Shown piece by piece: positions 44,262 through 56,300 of a DNA stretch of 64,000 nt (position 1 is the first letter of the stretch; the number at the start of each line of letters is the position of its first letter). The position numbers and the translations under genes were made by a program. Source of the stretch: Chionoecetes opilio (Eukaryota; Arthropoda; Malacostraca; Decapoda; Majidae); contig JACEEZ010018149.1 of the NCBI GenBank assembly GCA_016584305.1, positions 26,001 to 90,000 on the forward strand, read 5' to 3'. The notes beneath the pieces are model-generated. The model was not told the origin of the DNA, made no database searches, and worked only from the letters and a program-made list of their open reading frames with translations.

Positions 44262-46250
44262 CCATAATTGTTGTTGTTGTTGTTGGGAGTTTGATGGGGC
44301 AGTGCAGGCTGTGGTGCCACAGCCTCTAGTGCCCCGAAGGTGCAGGATGCAGATGAATTAGCAGGTTAGATCCTGTGCAGTTGGCCTGACTTGTGTAGGA
44401 AGGTCCTGGTGTGCTTGAGGATTTTGAAAGCCAAGCCGGGGTCTGGAGAGCCACCCAGGAGGTCAGCTAGAGTTGGTCTGTGGAGGAGGAGTGGAGATAG
44501 TGATTGGAGGAGTGCATGCGGTGGGAGTGGTGGCGAGGACAGTGCAGGAGGAGGTGTTCAGGTGTGTCCAGTTGTGTGGGGTACCAGGGGCAGTAAGGGC
44601 TGTCAGTCATGCCCAGTTTGTGTAGGTGAGAGTTGAGGCGGGTGTGGCCAATCCGTAGTCTGGTGACTGCGGTGTCCAGGGCACGGCTGGGGGAGTGGGT
44701 CCACCAGTGGTGTCGAGTGTCTTGTCGTATCCGTCCAAGTGAAGTGTACTGTAAAGCGTCTGTCAGCTCAGTGTCCCAGTGTCGGTTGCATGATGTCCTA
44801 AGGTTAGTCAGTGAATCAGTCTGGTCGGTGGTCATGTCTATGGGAGAGGGGTGGGAGTGTGCCTCCGCTGCCGCCCTGTCGGCCACAGTGTTGCCCCTGA
44901 CACAAATGTGGGAGGGCACCCACTGAAGGTGGATGTCATGGCCAGAGGAGGATAAGTGAAGCAAGAGGTGGTGGATGTGAAAACAAAGGGCATGGTGAGA
45001 GTGAGGGCGGTGACGTTGGATAAGTTGGAGGGCTGTGAGGGAGTTGGTGACAATAGTTACTGCACAGGAAAGGGGCACGGTGGTGGCATATTTGATTCCC
45101 TCCCTGATGGCAAAAAGTTCTGCCGTGAGGATGAAGTCAGTGGGTGGCAACCTCCAGGCGGAGGCAAGTGACCTGGCCGGGACATACATTGCCGCACCGA
45201 TGGATGGAGGGGCTGGCAGACGGGAGCCGTCGGTGTAGATGTGGAGGGAGTTTCTGTAGCGGGTGTGTAGGAGGGAGTAAAAAAGGTACCTGCCCTGCAC
45301 TGGACAGGCAGCCTTGGACCATGGTGTAGGTGCGTGAAGGGACAGAGAAATTAGAGAAGAAAGAGGAAACCAAGGGCCCAGGGGAGAGGTCTTCTCCAGA
45401 GTGCGAAAGGAGGGGGGAGTCACCCGGATAGAAGCAAAGAAGGAGAGGGCTCTCTCTACGAAAAGTGTGTGGGCTTGATACGGCAGGGGGCCATGAAGTG
45501 GTTCCCTACCGTGTCGGAGGAGGAGGGAGTGGAGGGCATGGCAGCTAGGGGAGGAGGCAAGTTTAGTGTAGGTGGGTGGAGCGTCGGTGTGACAGGGAGG
45601 AGAGGGAGGATTCCGCCTGAAGGGCTGTGACTGGGGAGGACCTGAATGCCCCCCAAGGCTATACGAAGGGCTGAATTTTGAACTACATCTAACTTGTGGA
45701 GAAGGGTAGTGAGGCCTGCGGTTATAATGGACGAGAGTTTCGCGGTCGTTTTCAGAGACACAGACTATTTTTTATTGGCCTACAATAGGTGCTTGTTCTA
45801 ATGGAGATAGTTTTATTTTGCACAAACCCCCCCCCCAAAAAAAAAAAGTATACTTTGTGGTTAAGGTTAGGTTAGGTTTCATTAAAACCTATAAGGTTAG
45901 GTTAGGTTTCATTAAAACCTATAAGGTTAGATTAAAATTCTTTTTTTTTCGTTTTTTTTCAATTTTTTTTGCGCAAAATAAAACTATCTCCATTCGAACA
46001 AGCACCTATTGTAGGCCAAGAAAATATAGTCGGTGTCTCTGAAAACGACCGCGAAACTCTCGTCCATTACTACCGAGGCCGCTCCATAAACCTCACACCC
46101 GTAGTCTAATCGGCTCCGGACATAAGAACAATAAAAGTGGAGGGTACTCCTGTCCGCACCCCATTTGACCCCTGCAAGGGACTTCATTAAGTTTAGCCTC
46201 TTGAGGCAGGTCACCAGGTATTGCATGTGGCGGCCCAAGGTTAGGCGGGG
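44262..46250 (-). pseudogene. I-like non-LTR retrotransposon: RT thumb and RNase H, interrupted
   Basis: Minus strand, 5' to 3': the RT C-terminal part (LGRHMQYLVTCLKRLNLMKS, YVRSRLDYGCEVYG), insertion of a foldback element (45725-46069), then LDVVQNSALRIALGG. A shifted frame (45423-44467) carries an RNase H domain (IYTDGSRLPAPP, TAELFAIREGIKYA, WVPSHICVRGNTVADRAAAE), then a terminal GHTRLNSHLHKLG and HLLLHCPRH. The 3' end is a (CAA)n tail at about 44262. In the third RNase H motif the usual Asp is Asn (VTNSLTALQL), so catalysis would be lost. 5' truncated at about 46250 by a TATATAACCA repeat. Confidence 0.88.
45725..46069. mobile_element. Foldback element with TTAGG-type repeats, copy A
   Basis: TAATGGACGAGAGTTTCGCG at the left mirrors CGCGAAACTCTCGTCCATTA at the right. 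The arms extend about 100 bp (ATTGGCCTACAATAGGTGCT; ATGGAGATAGTTTTATTTTG). The centre has 2-3 copies of a 30-bp unit with GGTTAGGTTAGG. It is inserted in the I-like LINE. Confidence 0.88.
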
Positions 46251-46705
46251 TAATATATATAACCATATATATAACCATATATAACCATAATAATACCGCA
46301 GTCCACGGTATATACCACCATCACTGCCTCACTACAAGTCATGCACGGATATCTACAACGCCTACCTACAGTTGTTGCTGGAAGGCAGTGATGTCGGGAT
46401 GGACGATATACGCTGGGGAACACTATATAGCCACTAACAATTCTAATGAGCCCATGGCGGGAGTTGACTTTCTTAAATTTTCTTCTTCAGGTTGTTTACA
46501 GTGGTCTTGGTCTGAGACCCTCGTGTGTTCCTTATCATGGTCTTGACTTGGTCTTGGCTTCAGCTCGACATATCATTACAGATATTCCTGTAGATGCTGT
46601 GCGTATTGATGGAGCATGCCCATCCGCTAATGCCATGAAATAAGTGCTGCCTGCCAAGCTGACCAATAACACTACCTACAAGGCATCTATTTTTTTTTCT
46701 ACGTA
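46251..46705. other. TATATAACCA repeat and unassigned sequence
   Basis: Short TATATAACC repeats at 46250-46290. No supported exon in the rest. Confidence 0.5.
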
Positions 46706-46924
46706 AAGGCCATGTCACACGGACACTTTTTCCGGTGCTGCATAAAATAGGTACCGCCTGTAAATTAATTTAGGCGCTATTACACGGGCACTTTTCTGCT
46801 CACTGAGCAGATTTCACTGAGCTGCTCAACGAAACTATTACACGGTGATCTGTGTTTTGATGAGCAAAATGCATACAGACCTGAGTGCGGTTATGATACA
46901 AACTATCATAGCGCTTCCTAATAA

Positions 46925-46960
46925 GCGGTGTTTGTTGTAATGGAGATAGCTTTATTTTGC

Positions 46961-46998
<38 letters not shown>

Positions 46999-47496
46999 TA
47001 CTTTGTGGTTAAAGTTAGGTTAGGTTTAATTAAAACCTTTAAGGTTAGGTTAGGTTTAATTAAAACCTTTAAGGTTAGGTTAGGTTTAATTAAAACCTAT
47101 AAAGTTAGGTTAGGTTTCATTAAAACCTTTAAGGTTAGGTTAGGTTTAATTAAAACCTATAAGGTTAGATTAGGTTTCATTAAAACCTTTAAGGTTAGGT
47201 TAGGTTTCATTAAAACCTTTAAGGTTAGGTTAGGTTTCATTAAAACCTTTAAGGTTAGGTTAAGTTTCATTAAAACCTATAAGGTTAGGTTAGGTTTCAT
47301 TAAAACCTTTAAGGTTAGGTTAGGTTTCATTAAAACCTATAAGGTTAGGTTAGGTTTCATTATTATTATAATTTTTTTTTTTTTTGGAGGGGGGGTTGCG
47401 CAAAATAAAACTATCTCCATTAGAACAAGCACCTATTGTAGGCCAAGAAAAAATAGTTGGTGTCTCTGAAAACGACCGCGAAACTCTCGTCCATTA
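46925..47496. mobile_element. Foldback element with TTAGG-type repeats, copy B
   Basis: The right arm ends GCGAAACTCTCGTCCATTA as in copy A. The left arm is truncated at GGTGTTTGTTGTAATGGAG. The interior is a 30-bp tandem array plus an A run at 46965-46995. Confidence 0.8.
47007..47371. repeat. 12-copy 30-bp array with embedded TTAGGTTAGG
   Basis: The unit contains AAGGTTAGGTTAGGTTTMAT + TAAAACCTWT. Because 30 is a multiple of three, a 154-codon frame of KVRLGFIKTF repeats appears; it is not a gene. Confidence 0.95.
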
Positions 47497-47640
47497 TTAC
47501 CAAAAGTTGTTTCGTAGTCTATATGAAACCATAGTCGTTTCGTACACTCAGCGCAGTTAAACTTGACTACTAGTTACGAAATGACACCAGGTATGTACGA
47601 AAATACTCAAAATCAGTGTCCGAAACTAACTACTTTCAAT
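47497..47640. mobile_element. Partial TIR MITE (GTTGTTTCGTAGTCTATATG family)
   Basis: Third copy of the family at 15642 and 29719. It lacks the left terminus and begins exactly where the foldback copy B ends. 47641-48273 shows no supported exon. Confidence 0.7.
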
Positions 47641-49370
47641 TCAATATACCTAATTAAGAAAGGTTTTTTGATTAGGCCAAAGGTTTTTGATTCATTTAAA
47701 CTTCCTGTAATCCCCGAGAGTAGCTTCTATGGACCACTGTGGCCCGCGCCGTATCCGTGGCCGTGGCGGTACGGGGCTGACGCCGTTATAGTGGACGAGA
47801 ACTACGCGTTCGCTCTTTAGGTCAGACACACACATTCGGGTGCTAACACTGCACTCTTAGCCTCTCTCGCTTTACCATATACACCACACCTGTACGGCCT
47901 CGCAACACACCTGTCGCCTGTGTATCACCGTAAATAAATGACTTGGAAGGTCAGGCTTCTTAGATATTGAGGGTGTATGTTTTCTTTTTTAATGTTTTTT
48001 TAACAAATAAAGGGCTATATATGTTTCATATTGTAGGATGTGCCTGAACTAAGTCAATCAGTAAGCTTTCCATCTCGTCTGTCCAGTCAGCAGGCATGTA
48101 GATGTCTTTTTGAGAGTTTTAGAAGAAAAAGATCTTGCAATAAATAATATAGTCATCCACTAATTTCGGCCCTTTATAACAGAAAAAGTTTTTGCTCACT
48201 GAAATGACGAGCAAAAATAGCTTCAAAGTAGTTCCCTCTTTGCTCAATCAAACAGGCTTTGGTTGAGCAAAATCCTCAAAACTGCTCAGTGAAATCTGCT
48301 CACTGAGCAGAATAGTGCCCGTGTAATAGCCGCTTAAGTCACAAAACACTGCGCACCGCCCGTGTTTGCCAGCTTATGGTAATTTTCCCCTACTAAATAT
48401 GTGATTATCAGTATAAAAGGTATACTGTTATCTTCGGAAATGCTTGTTCTATAATATTATCAAATAAAAAAACCGTAAAACACACTAAATAACTGCCATT
48501 ATGACTCTCAAAAAATATGCATGAACTTAATATTCTACTAAACTCTTCCGTCATTTAATACTTCGCGAGAAAACTTTTTACATGGAGAATATCAATAGAA
48601 GCGGAATTTCATTAGCTTTCCATTGATACATTTCGTTTTCAGATAAATGAATTAGCAGCATGCATAAATGAGCGTTAACTAAATAAATAACATCATGAAA
48701 TCAATGCAACACCGGCATCAATTAAATAAAGAGAAATGACCAATCTTTAGTAGTCAAGAGATGCTGTAGCATCTCTATGTGATATGTTTAGGGAAAATAA
48801 GTGCTGTATATAGGGAATATATAGCTGTATAATTTTGTATAGTAATAGTAATATGGTGTAGATGAGAAAAATTAAGATGAAAGGAGGAAAATAAAGTTCG
48901 GTAGAGTAGGGTAGGAGAAATAAATAAGTTTTTACTCTTTATATACAAGACACGTGTATGATTATGGTACATGCGTTTAGATTTTTTTGCTTATTATTAA
49001 GATTTAAGTTTTGAGTTTTTGATAAGTTATGACGGAAAATATTGATACAAAACTGAAATTAATAGGCATTTAATAGGCTGCGTGTGCTTTTACTATATAA
49101 ACGGGGATATGAAGTTATTTTTACTTGGTTTAGGAATTCAAGGTTTATTTATGGTTATGAAGGTAAATGTGAAGAGGGAAGGACATTTTATAGATGCCAG
49201 TAGAAGCAGAGTAGCTAAGATAGAATAAGATCTTAGCTACTCTGGCAGGACGATGCTCGTAGCCGAAACGCCGTGTGACAACACGCGCACCTTTTGCCAC
49301 CAGTACGGGCATCTTTTGGTAGCAAAATACCAAAAGATGCCGTTAAATATTGCTCGTGTGACACGGCCTT

Positions 49371-50223
49371 AAGGTGAGAAGGATTTTCCCAGGCTAGATA
49401 TGAAATCAGAAAATCAATGTATTCATAGTGCTTTTTATTTACATAACAAGTGTTAGTCATGTACCTTGAAGAATAATATTATAATCCAAGTCAAAGTGAA
49501 AATATAAACAAAAGGAGAATCTGAAAGAACAGAAGAGGAAGATGTCTTAGCAATCATTCACACGCCTTAAAGTAGAATGCATATCACATATTGGATGTGT
49601 CAAGTCTTACACTCGCACTGTCCCTCCAGGTGGCGCTGCTCGCGTGCCCCGCCACACAGGGATTGGAGGACACAGGCCACACAGACAGGGCATGGCAGCT
49701 TTGTCACATTACAGTGTTCTTTGTCTTGTATGGTCATTTGCCATGAATAAAGTCGGATACAAGAGTTGGTACTCATTAATTGTACTGTTACTCTTTCTGA
49801 ATAAACACCAGATATGTCAGGCTAACTAAGCACCTCAGGAACTACTGCTTGAGCACAGCCACTTCAGGGTACTGCCTGGAAACAAACAACAAAAAGAGAA
49901 AAGGATAACTAATAATAATTTCCCAAAATAATAACAATTCATGGTACTGGCAAAAGTGAAAGAAAATAATTCATTAGAATGCAAGGCACTGAGTGTCAGT
50001 TACAAAGATGGTGGCCTATCAAAGATGATCCCTGATTTACAATGGTCTGAAAAATGCATGACATGATGTGTAGAATGAGAGGACTACAATTCCCTGCCAA
50101 AATATACAGAATGGTTTCATACTGAAATGATGAAAGGAAACAAATACTGTAGAATCATTCTCTTTCATCTCACACCTCCATGCACACTCAATAAATACAC
50201 TCATAGAAATTCTAAGAAAATCC
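49371..50223. other. Downstream flank / probable 3' UTR of DNAJC3
   Basis: No coding exon is firmly supported. A short possible acceptor and reading (QYPEVAVLKQ then stop) lies on the minus strand near 49840-49880 but has no partner exon. No minus-strand AATAAA close to the stop was identified. Confidence 0.4.
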
Positions 50224-50396
50224 CTAATTAAAGTGGAATTTAAATCCCCCTCCCTGGAAGCCTCCTCCACCCGGGAATCCGCCTCCCTGGTGGAACTGGA
50301 AGTGCTGGAATGGATTGAAGCCTTGGCCGCCAGGACCGCCCTGCTGCTGCTCAGGGTCCAGGGGATCCTCGCCATTGTCAAACTTGGCACGCATCT
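50224..50396 (-). CDS. DNAJC3: DNAJC3 exon 10 (C-terminus)
   Basis: Acceptor GCCTTGTCAG|AGATGC, phase 1. EMRAKFDNGEDPLDPEQQQG, then a Gly/Phe/Gln/His-rich tail to FKFHFN and TAG at 50224-50226. Confidence 0.95.
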
Positions 50397-53300
50397 CTGA
50401 CAAGGCAAGGGAGGACACAGGTCAGACTCTTGGTGGTAAAACAAAATTCGTACATTTTATCATATGGAAAAGTATAATTTAACCCCTTGAGGCCCAGAAC
50501 GTAGTTTTCATTGTAATTTGGGTACTTTTAGAAGATTTTTAGTGAATATAGCAATATTTTATAGCTATGACCTGTTTAGTATCCTTGTCGACTAATTAAA
50601 TTGTTATATTCAGTTACTTTTCGTAATTTTATGGTTCGACAACAGACATTTTTTTTATAGCAAAGGAAAGATCTGGGCGTGAAGGTGTTAAAAAAAAATT
50701 CGTAAATTTAATCATATGGAAAAGTATAATTTAAAATTTTTCACAAAAACTTGAATTCTTTTAGTTTTTTCAATCAATGACATTCAACAAATAACAGACC
50801 AAATTGACTCACCATCATCTGTTAGTACTTCTTTGGCAGAGGCAATATCTATAAACATTTTTTCCGCCTTCTTTTTCTCTTCTCCATCAAAGTGGTCAGG
50901 ATGCCACTTTTGAGCTAAGGATCTGTAGGAGAGAGGATGAGATTGAGATGATCATAGGGAGTGTTCTTGGGTGAAGGACATGGTAAGGCCATCAGATTAT
51001 GTGCAAATCAGATATGAAAATATGCAATCACCCTCAAATCTAAGCTAGCTACATTTACAACAGCTTCCAAGAATATTTAAGATTACCATAACTTTTTATT
51101 ACCTGTATGCTTTGGAGATTTCCTTCTTGGTGGATGTTCTCCTGACTCCCAAGATTTTGTAGTAATCTCGTTTGCTGGCTTGTTTCTTGAGCTTTTGTGC
51201 TCTTTCCAACCCTTCCTTTGCTCTCTGCAGGCTGTCATCGGCTTCTAATGCCTTCTGGAAGTATCTCGCAGCTGTGAAGAGAAAGATCATTGTCAAATGT
51301 ACTCAAAACATTTTCTATTGTTTATGAGCAATTTGTTTTGTATTGAGTGTTTTGTTTATTGAGAGTATGTTTGGGAAAAATGCCTTTAATAAAAAAAAAT
51401 ATATAAAGAAATTCCTTCTGTTCCTGAGTGTCTTCCTGTATCAAGTGCACCTTTCACATCATCCCCCTCCCTGCCTACCTAGAAAAAATAATAGTAAAAA
51501 TATGTTTAGAACTAAAATGACCATTTAAGGCTTTAGTCTAATTAAGAAAACTGGTCCAAATGAGGGATACATACAATACAGAACATACAAGCCCAAGCGA
51601 CTCACCCTCATCAAACATCTCGTCCGCGATGTAAGCATCAGCGATCTCGCAATACAGTCTTGGCTCCTCCTTGATGTTGAGTGCCTCTTGGCAGAATGTG
51701 ACAGCCTTGGTGGGTGCCAAGGGAATGTGGCACTGGCACAGTTTGTCATATGCCAGGAAGTGCACCTCCTCTTCTTCTGGCTCTTCTCGAAGTATCTGTG
51801 AAAAAATCAAATATATGAGGAAATTCAAATCAAACCATTTTTTTCCATACAATTTTGTGTTCTTCCATGCAGAAAAGTCCACACACAACAGACGACAGGC
51901 TTCTGGTTTTTGTTTTCATGGGAAATGACACTAACAGGGGAAAGATCCCAGCCCTCCGCTGTCACTACTTTTAGTCACCTCCTCCAGTATACAGGGAACA
52001 CAGACAGGCACTCAACATCCTGTGTCTCAAAGCTGTCTAAATGCTCGGCTCCCAAGGCTGACTGCACCACAGAGTACTAAAGTCAGACCACAGTAATGGG
52101 CAAGGGGATAATGTAATGATAATGAATATGATATGTTATTAGCTTATCAATCCTGCATTAATAGACATATAAGCCTGCTTCTAGCCTTGAGCCCCACCAT
52201 AATGCATAATTTAAATAAGTTAAACTTAAAAACGAGGTTAGTAGTTTTTAAGTCAAATTGATCCAAACCTTTCTCTCCCTCAGTCAAAGCAACCCACTGT
52301 ATAATGCAGGAACTTTTGAGCAGCTGATACATATACACTGTATATTTCATGAGGTTCCTTCCTGAAGTTTTTTTTTTCTGGGGTAGAACAAACAATGGTC
52401 AGTTCCCTTTGCTCACCTTTCTTGCCGAGGCAACACAGTCTTCATATTCCTTGTTGTTGATCTGCTCCTGTGCGTCATTGTTGAACTTGTTCACTTTCTT
52501 CACTTTCTTGTAGAATTGGAAACATTCCTTATGGTCAGGATCTAGCTTCAGACACTCACGGATTTCACTGCAATACATGATATGCAGCTTAGTCTGAGAA
52601 GGGAGGTCTATTACCTGCATGTGCATGCTTACAATAATGTCTGCCTGTAAGCAGCTATGTTATTGTAACAAAACTTTCTTTGTCTTTTGCAAAATACAGT
52701 TGACAGTTACGTGCCACCCTACTTGTTTGGGAGAAGTAAAAAAAATACTGAAAAAAAAACAGTTTCCTAACCTCTACAGCCTTATATGACCATACTTAGT
52801 CTCTAAACTCACACCTAACTAGGACTGTGGGCCGCTATGCAGCCTCTCTTGTGAACCAGCACACCCACCTGAGAGACTGTGCCACATCCCCAATAGAGTA
52901 ATACAGGTCTGACAGTCTCAAGTATCCCTGAGTATTGTCTTGCACCAGCTTGGTGGTGACACGCACGTCTGCGATGGCATTCATGACGTCCCCCAGTGCC
53001 TGGTAGGCCTCCGCACGCAGGTCACGCAGGGAGGCATCCCAGGGGCATTTCTGTCATAAAGGGAAGAGAGGAATGGCACTTCAGATGAATTTGAGATCTT
53101 GGGCTAAACAAGTACGTACTACTTCAAAACCACAATAAGCACAGAACTATTCTGGTTTTGACATTACTTGGTAAAACCCATAATGAGTTTCACATTCAAA
53201 ATCAAAATGGCATTAAAAGTATACAAAATGCCGAAAATGAATATTTGTTTGGAATGGGGCTACTTGTATGAAAAACATAAATTTCTGGAGTCACTCAAAT

Positions 53301-56300
53301 GTTTACTTTCCTACCAGACCTTGTTCCTGCAGCACAAGCACTGTCAGGCCTCACCTCTATGATGCCCTTGAGCAGCATGACGGCCTGGTGGTTGCGTCCT
53401 GTCCTGACATTGGAGTAGGCCTCCAGGACCTCCCGCTTCAAGGGCTCCACCATCACATAGAGGCGGTTGGCCTCCTCGTGCCCCGGCTCCCTCCTCAGCT
53501 GCAAAGAAACTTACTCTTACCATGACTGATTTTGTAGCTTTTGTCAATACCTTTAAGTTCTTTAACCCCTTCACGCCCAGATCTTTCCTTTGCTATGAAA
53601 AATGGTATGTTGTCGAGCCATAAAATTTCGAAAAGTAACTGAATATACCAAATTAGTTAGTGAACAAGGATACTAAACAGGTCATATCTATAAAACATTG
53701 CTTATAGTCACTAAAAATTGTCTAATGGTACCCAAATTACAATGGAAATTACGTTCTGGGCCTCAAGGGGTTAAGGTATCTCTGCAGTTCAGTAATCCAC
53801 TATAAGTTTATCTGGGCTCTCCCTGTGTATCATTGGGACGGACAAAACTTCCCATGAATTTCTGATAACAAAGCCAACTGCGACATTACCACATTCTCCA
53901 GGTCAATGTGGGCTTCCTCCAGGCGGCCCAGCTTGACCAACACTCCTCCGCGCTGGGCCCGGGCTGCGTTGAAGTCTGGCTTGAGCCTAATGACCTCATC
54001 CAGGTCCTGCAGTCCCGTGCGGGAGCGACCCAAGGCCAGATAGACGGTGGCACGGCGGTAGTAACTCAGGAAGTTGTTGGGGTCACCGTCTGTGGTAAAT
54101 TTTTGGGATATTTAGCAGTAGACAACTAAATGTATGGGATATTTAGCAGTAGACAACTAAATGTATGGGATATTTAGCAGTAGACAACTAAATGTATGGG
54201 ATATTTAGCAGTAGACAACTAAATGCATGGGATATTTAGCAGTAGACAACTATATGTATGGGATATTTAGCAGTAGACAACTAAATGTATGGGATATTTA
54301 GCAGTAGACAACTACGTGTAAAGTAATATGTAACCACAGTTACTACACTCTTTAGTCTGGTCAGTAATAATCTTGCACAAACTCTTGCAAAATTGCACAA
54401 ATTATATTACAGCTTAACAGTGCTAAAATTTATTCATGCAATGACAACTGTGTGAAATGTTGCATAAGAAGACAGAAAGCTTACAACATTCCAGGGACAC
54501 GAGATATTCACTCATCAATTACTGCAAGAACTCAGGGGTGAGGGATGAAAAATAAGGGTGGAAGAAAGAAGATGATATAATAGACAAAATACATCATTCG
54601 ATCACAAATACCTATGAAGAATGAGGAGAATAAAAGACATGAGTATGAAATACCTATGAAGAATGAGGAGAGAATAAAAGACATGAGTATGAAAGATCTA
54701 TGAAGAATGAAGAGAATAAAAGACATGAGTATGAAAGACCTATGAAGAATGAAGAGAGAATAAAAGACATGAGTCAGTACCTATGAAGAATGAGGAGAAT
54801 AAAAGACATAAGTATGAAAGACCTATGAAGATTGGAGAAAAAAAGACATGAGTCAGTACCTATGAAGAATAAAGAGAGAATAATAATAATAATGTTAATG
54901 TCACCCGGAGGCATACAGGCAAAACAGCAACAACAAAAAGACAGAGTTAACTGAAGTGCTAGAGCAAAATTAGTTACATAATAAAGGCACATGTCATGAG
55001 TACATTAGAGCACATAGTACCAAAGTGCATATAGTACATAGGGTATACTTGTATATACTTGTACAATAAGAGACAACCAGTAAGTCAGTAAAAGTCACTC
55101 ACCGATGGCAGCATGGAAGTGAGAGAGAGCGTCGTGCAGTTGTCCCTTGGCAAGCATCTGTACACCCATCTGCAGGTGTCTGTCGATCTCTGCAGCGCTG
55201 GTACATTCCACCTCTGTCAGGAAAGGCGATCATGTTTCTGTATCCTATATGATCCTAAAATTCTACCAAACATTCCACCTCTGTCAGGAAAGGCGATCAT
55301 GTTGTTGGTGCATCCTATATGATCCAAAAATTCTACCAAACATTCCACCTCTGTCAGGAAAGGCGATCATGTTGGTGCATCCTATATGATTCTAAAATTC
55401 TACCAAACATTCCACCTCTGTCAGGAAAGGCGATCATGTTGGTGAATCCTATATGACCCTAAAATTCTACCATACATTCCACCTCTGTCAGGAAAGGCGA
55501 TCATGCTTGTGAATCCTATATGATCCTAAAATTCTACCAAACATTCCACCTCTGTCAGGAAAGGCGATCATGTTTCTGCATCCTATATGATCCTAAAATT
55601 CTACCAATTATAATGCTATATGAGGGCAATAATTCTTTTCTTGGTATATACTGTAATAACATGTTCCCTCTAAACTTGCCATACAATGCTTGTCTTTAAC
55701 CCCTTGAGACCCAGAGCGTAATTTCCATTGTAATTTGGCTACCATCAGACGACTTTTAGTGAATGTAAGCAATATTCTATAGATATGACCAGTTTAGTAT
55801 CCTTGTCGACTAACTAATTTGGTACCTATATTAAGTTATTTTTCGTACTTTTATGGCTCCACAACCTACAATTATTTATAGTACAGGAAAGATCTGGGTC
55901 TCAAGGGGTTAATGGCCCATGCTAATGACACCCAGTGAGTTTACATAATCCTAATCATTTCCATCAGTAAGTTAAATGGCACTTGTAAATGAAAAATAGG
56001 TCCAAAAATATGATTATGGATAGGATGGTTATGATCAAATTCAAAAATAATAAATAGGTAATGAAAGGCGAGTGAATGAGTTTGGTGAAGTTTTCCTACA
56101 TTCTTAAAATAGTTATAGGTAATATATCTATCTAGTATTTGTACAACTTTTAGTATTGCAACATTTGAAAACCAATGCGTGTATTTCACTCCCAGGTTAA
56201 ATAAGGCATGCTGTTAGTTTCCAGTTTTACTTTCCTTTGTGTAGGAAAACCAATATTTCTAAAACATAAGAGCATAAGAAAATAAGGAAGCTACAAGAGG

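Larger units (their letters stand above)
46770..48336. mobile_element. Inner TIR element, GCTATTACACGGGCAC ends
   Basis: GCTATTACACGGGCACTTTT + CTGCTCACTGAGCAG at the left is mirrored by CTGCTCACTGAGCAG + AATAGTGCCCGTGTAATAGC at the right, about 50 bp of inverted repeat. Confidence 0.7.
46706..49370. mobile_element. Outer TIR element, AAGGCCRTGTCACACG ends
   Basis: AAGGCCATGTCACACGGACA at the left mirrors GCTCGTGTGACACGGCCTT at the right. It contains a second nested TIR pair (46770-48336) and a TTAGG foldback. No transposase recognised; target duplication unclear. Confidence 0.6.

Noticed and set aside
47007..47371. Interstitial or terminal telomere
   Set aside because: The TTAGG motif is only part of a 30-bp unit inside a foldback element; no pure TTAGG array is present.
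47563..47820. 85-codon plus-strand frame with a Trp/Pro-rich end
   Set aside because: Runs out of a MITE fragment and ends in sequence resembling the TAATGGACGAGAG foldback family; probably not a gene.
49835..49880. Minus-strand acceptor followed by QYPEVAVLKQ and stop
   Set aside because: No partner exon in a matching phase; DNAJC3 already has a complete conserved C-terminus upstream.
54098..54317. Regular 31-bp repeats resembling a CRISPR array
   Set aside because: Head-to-tail minisatellite without spacers inside an intron.
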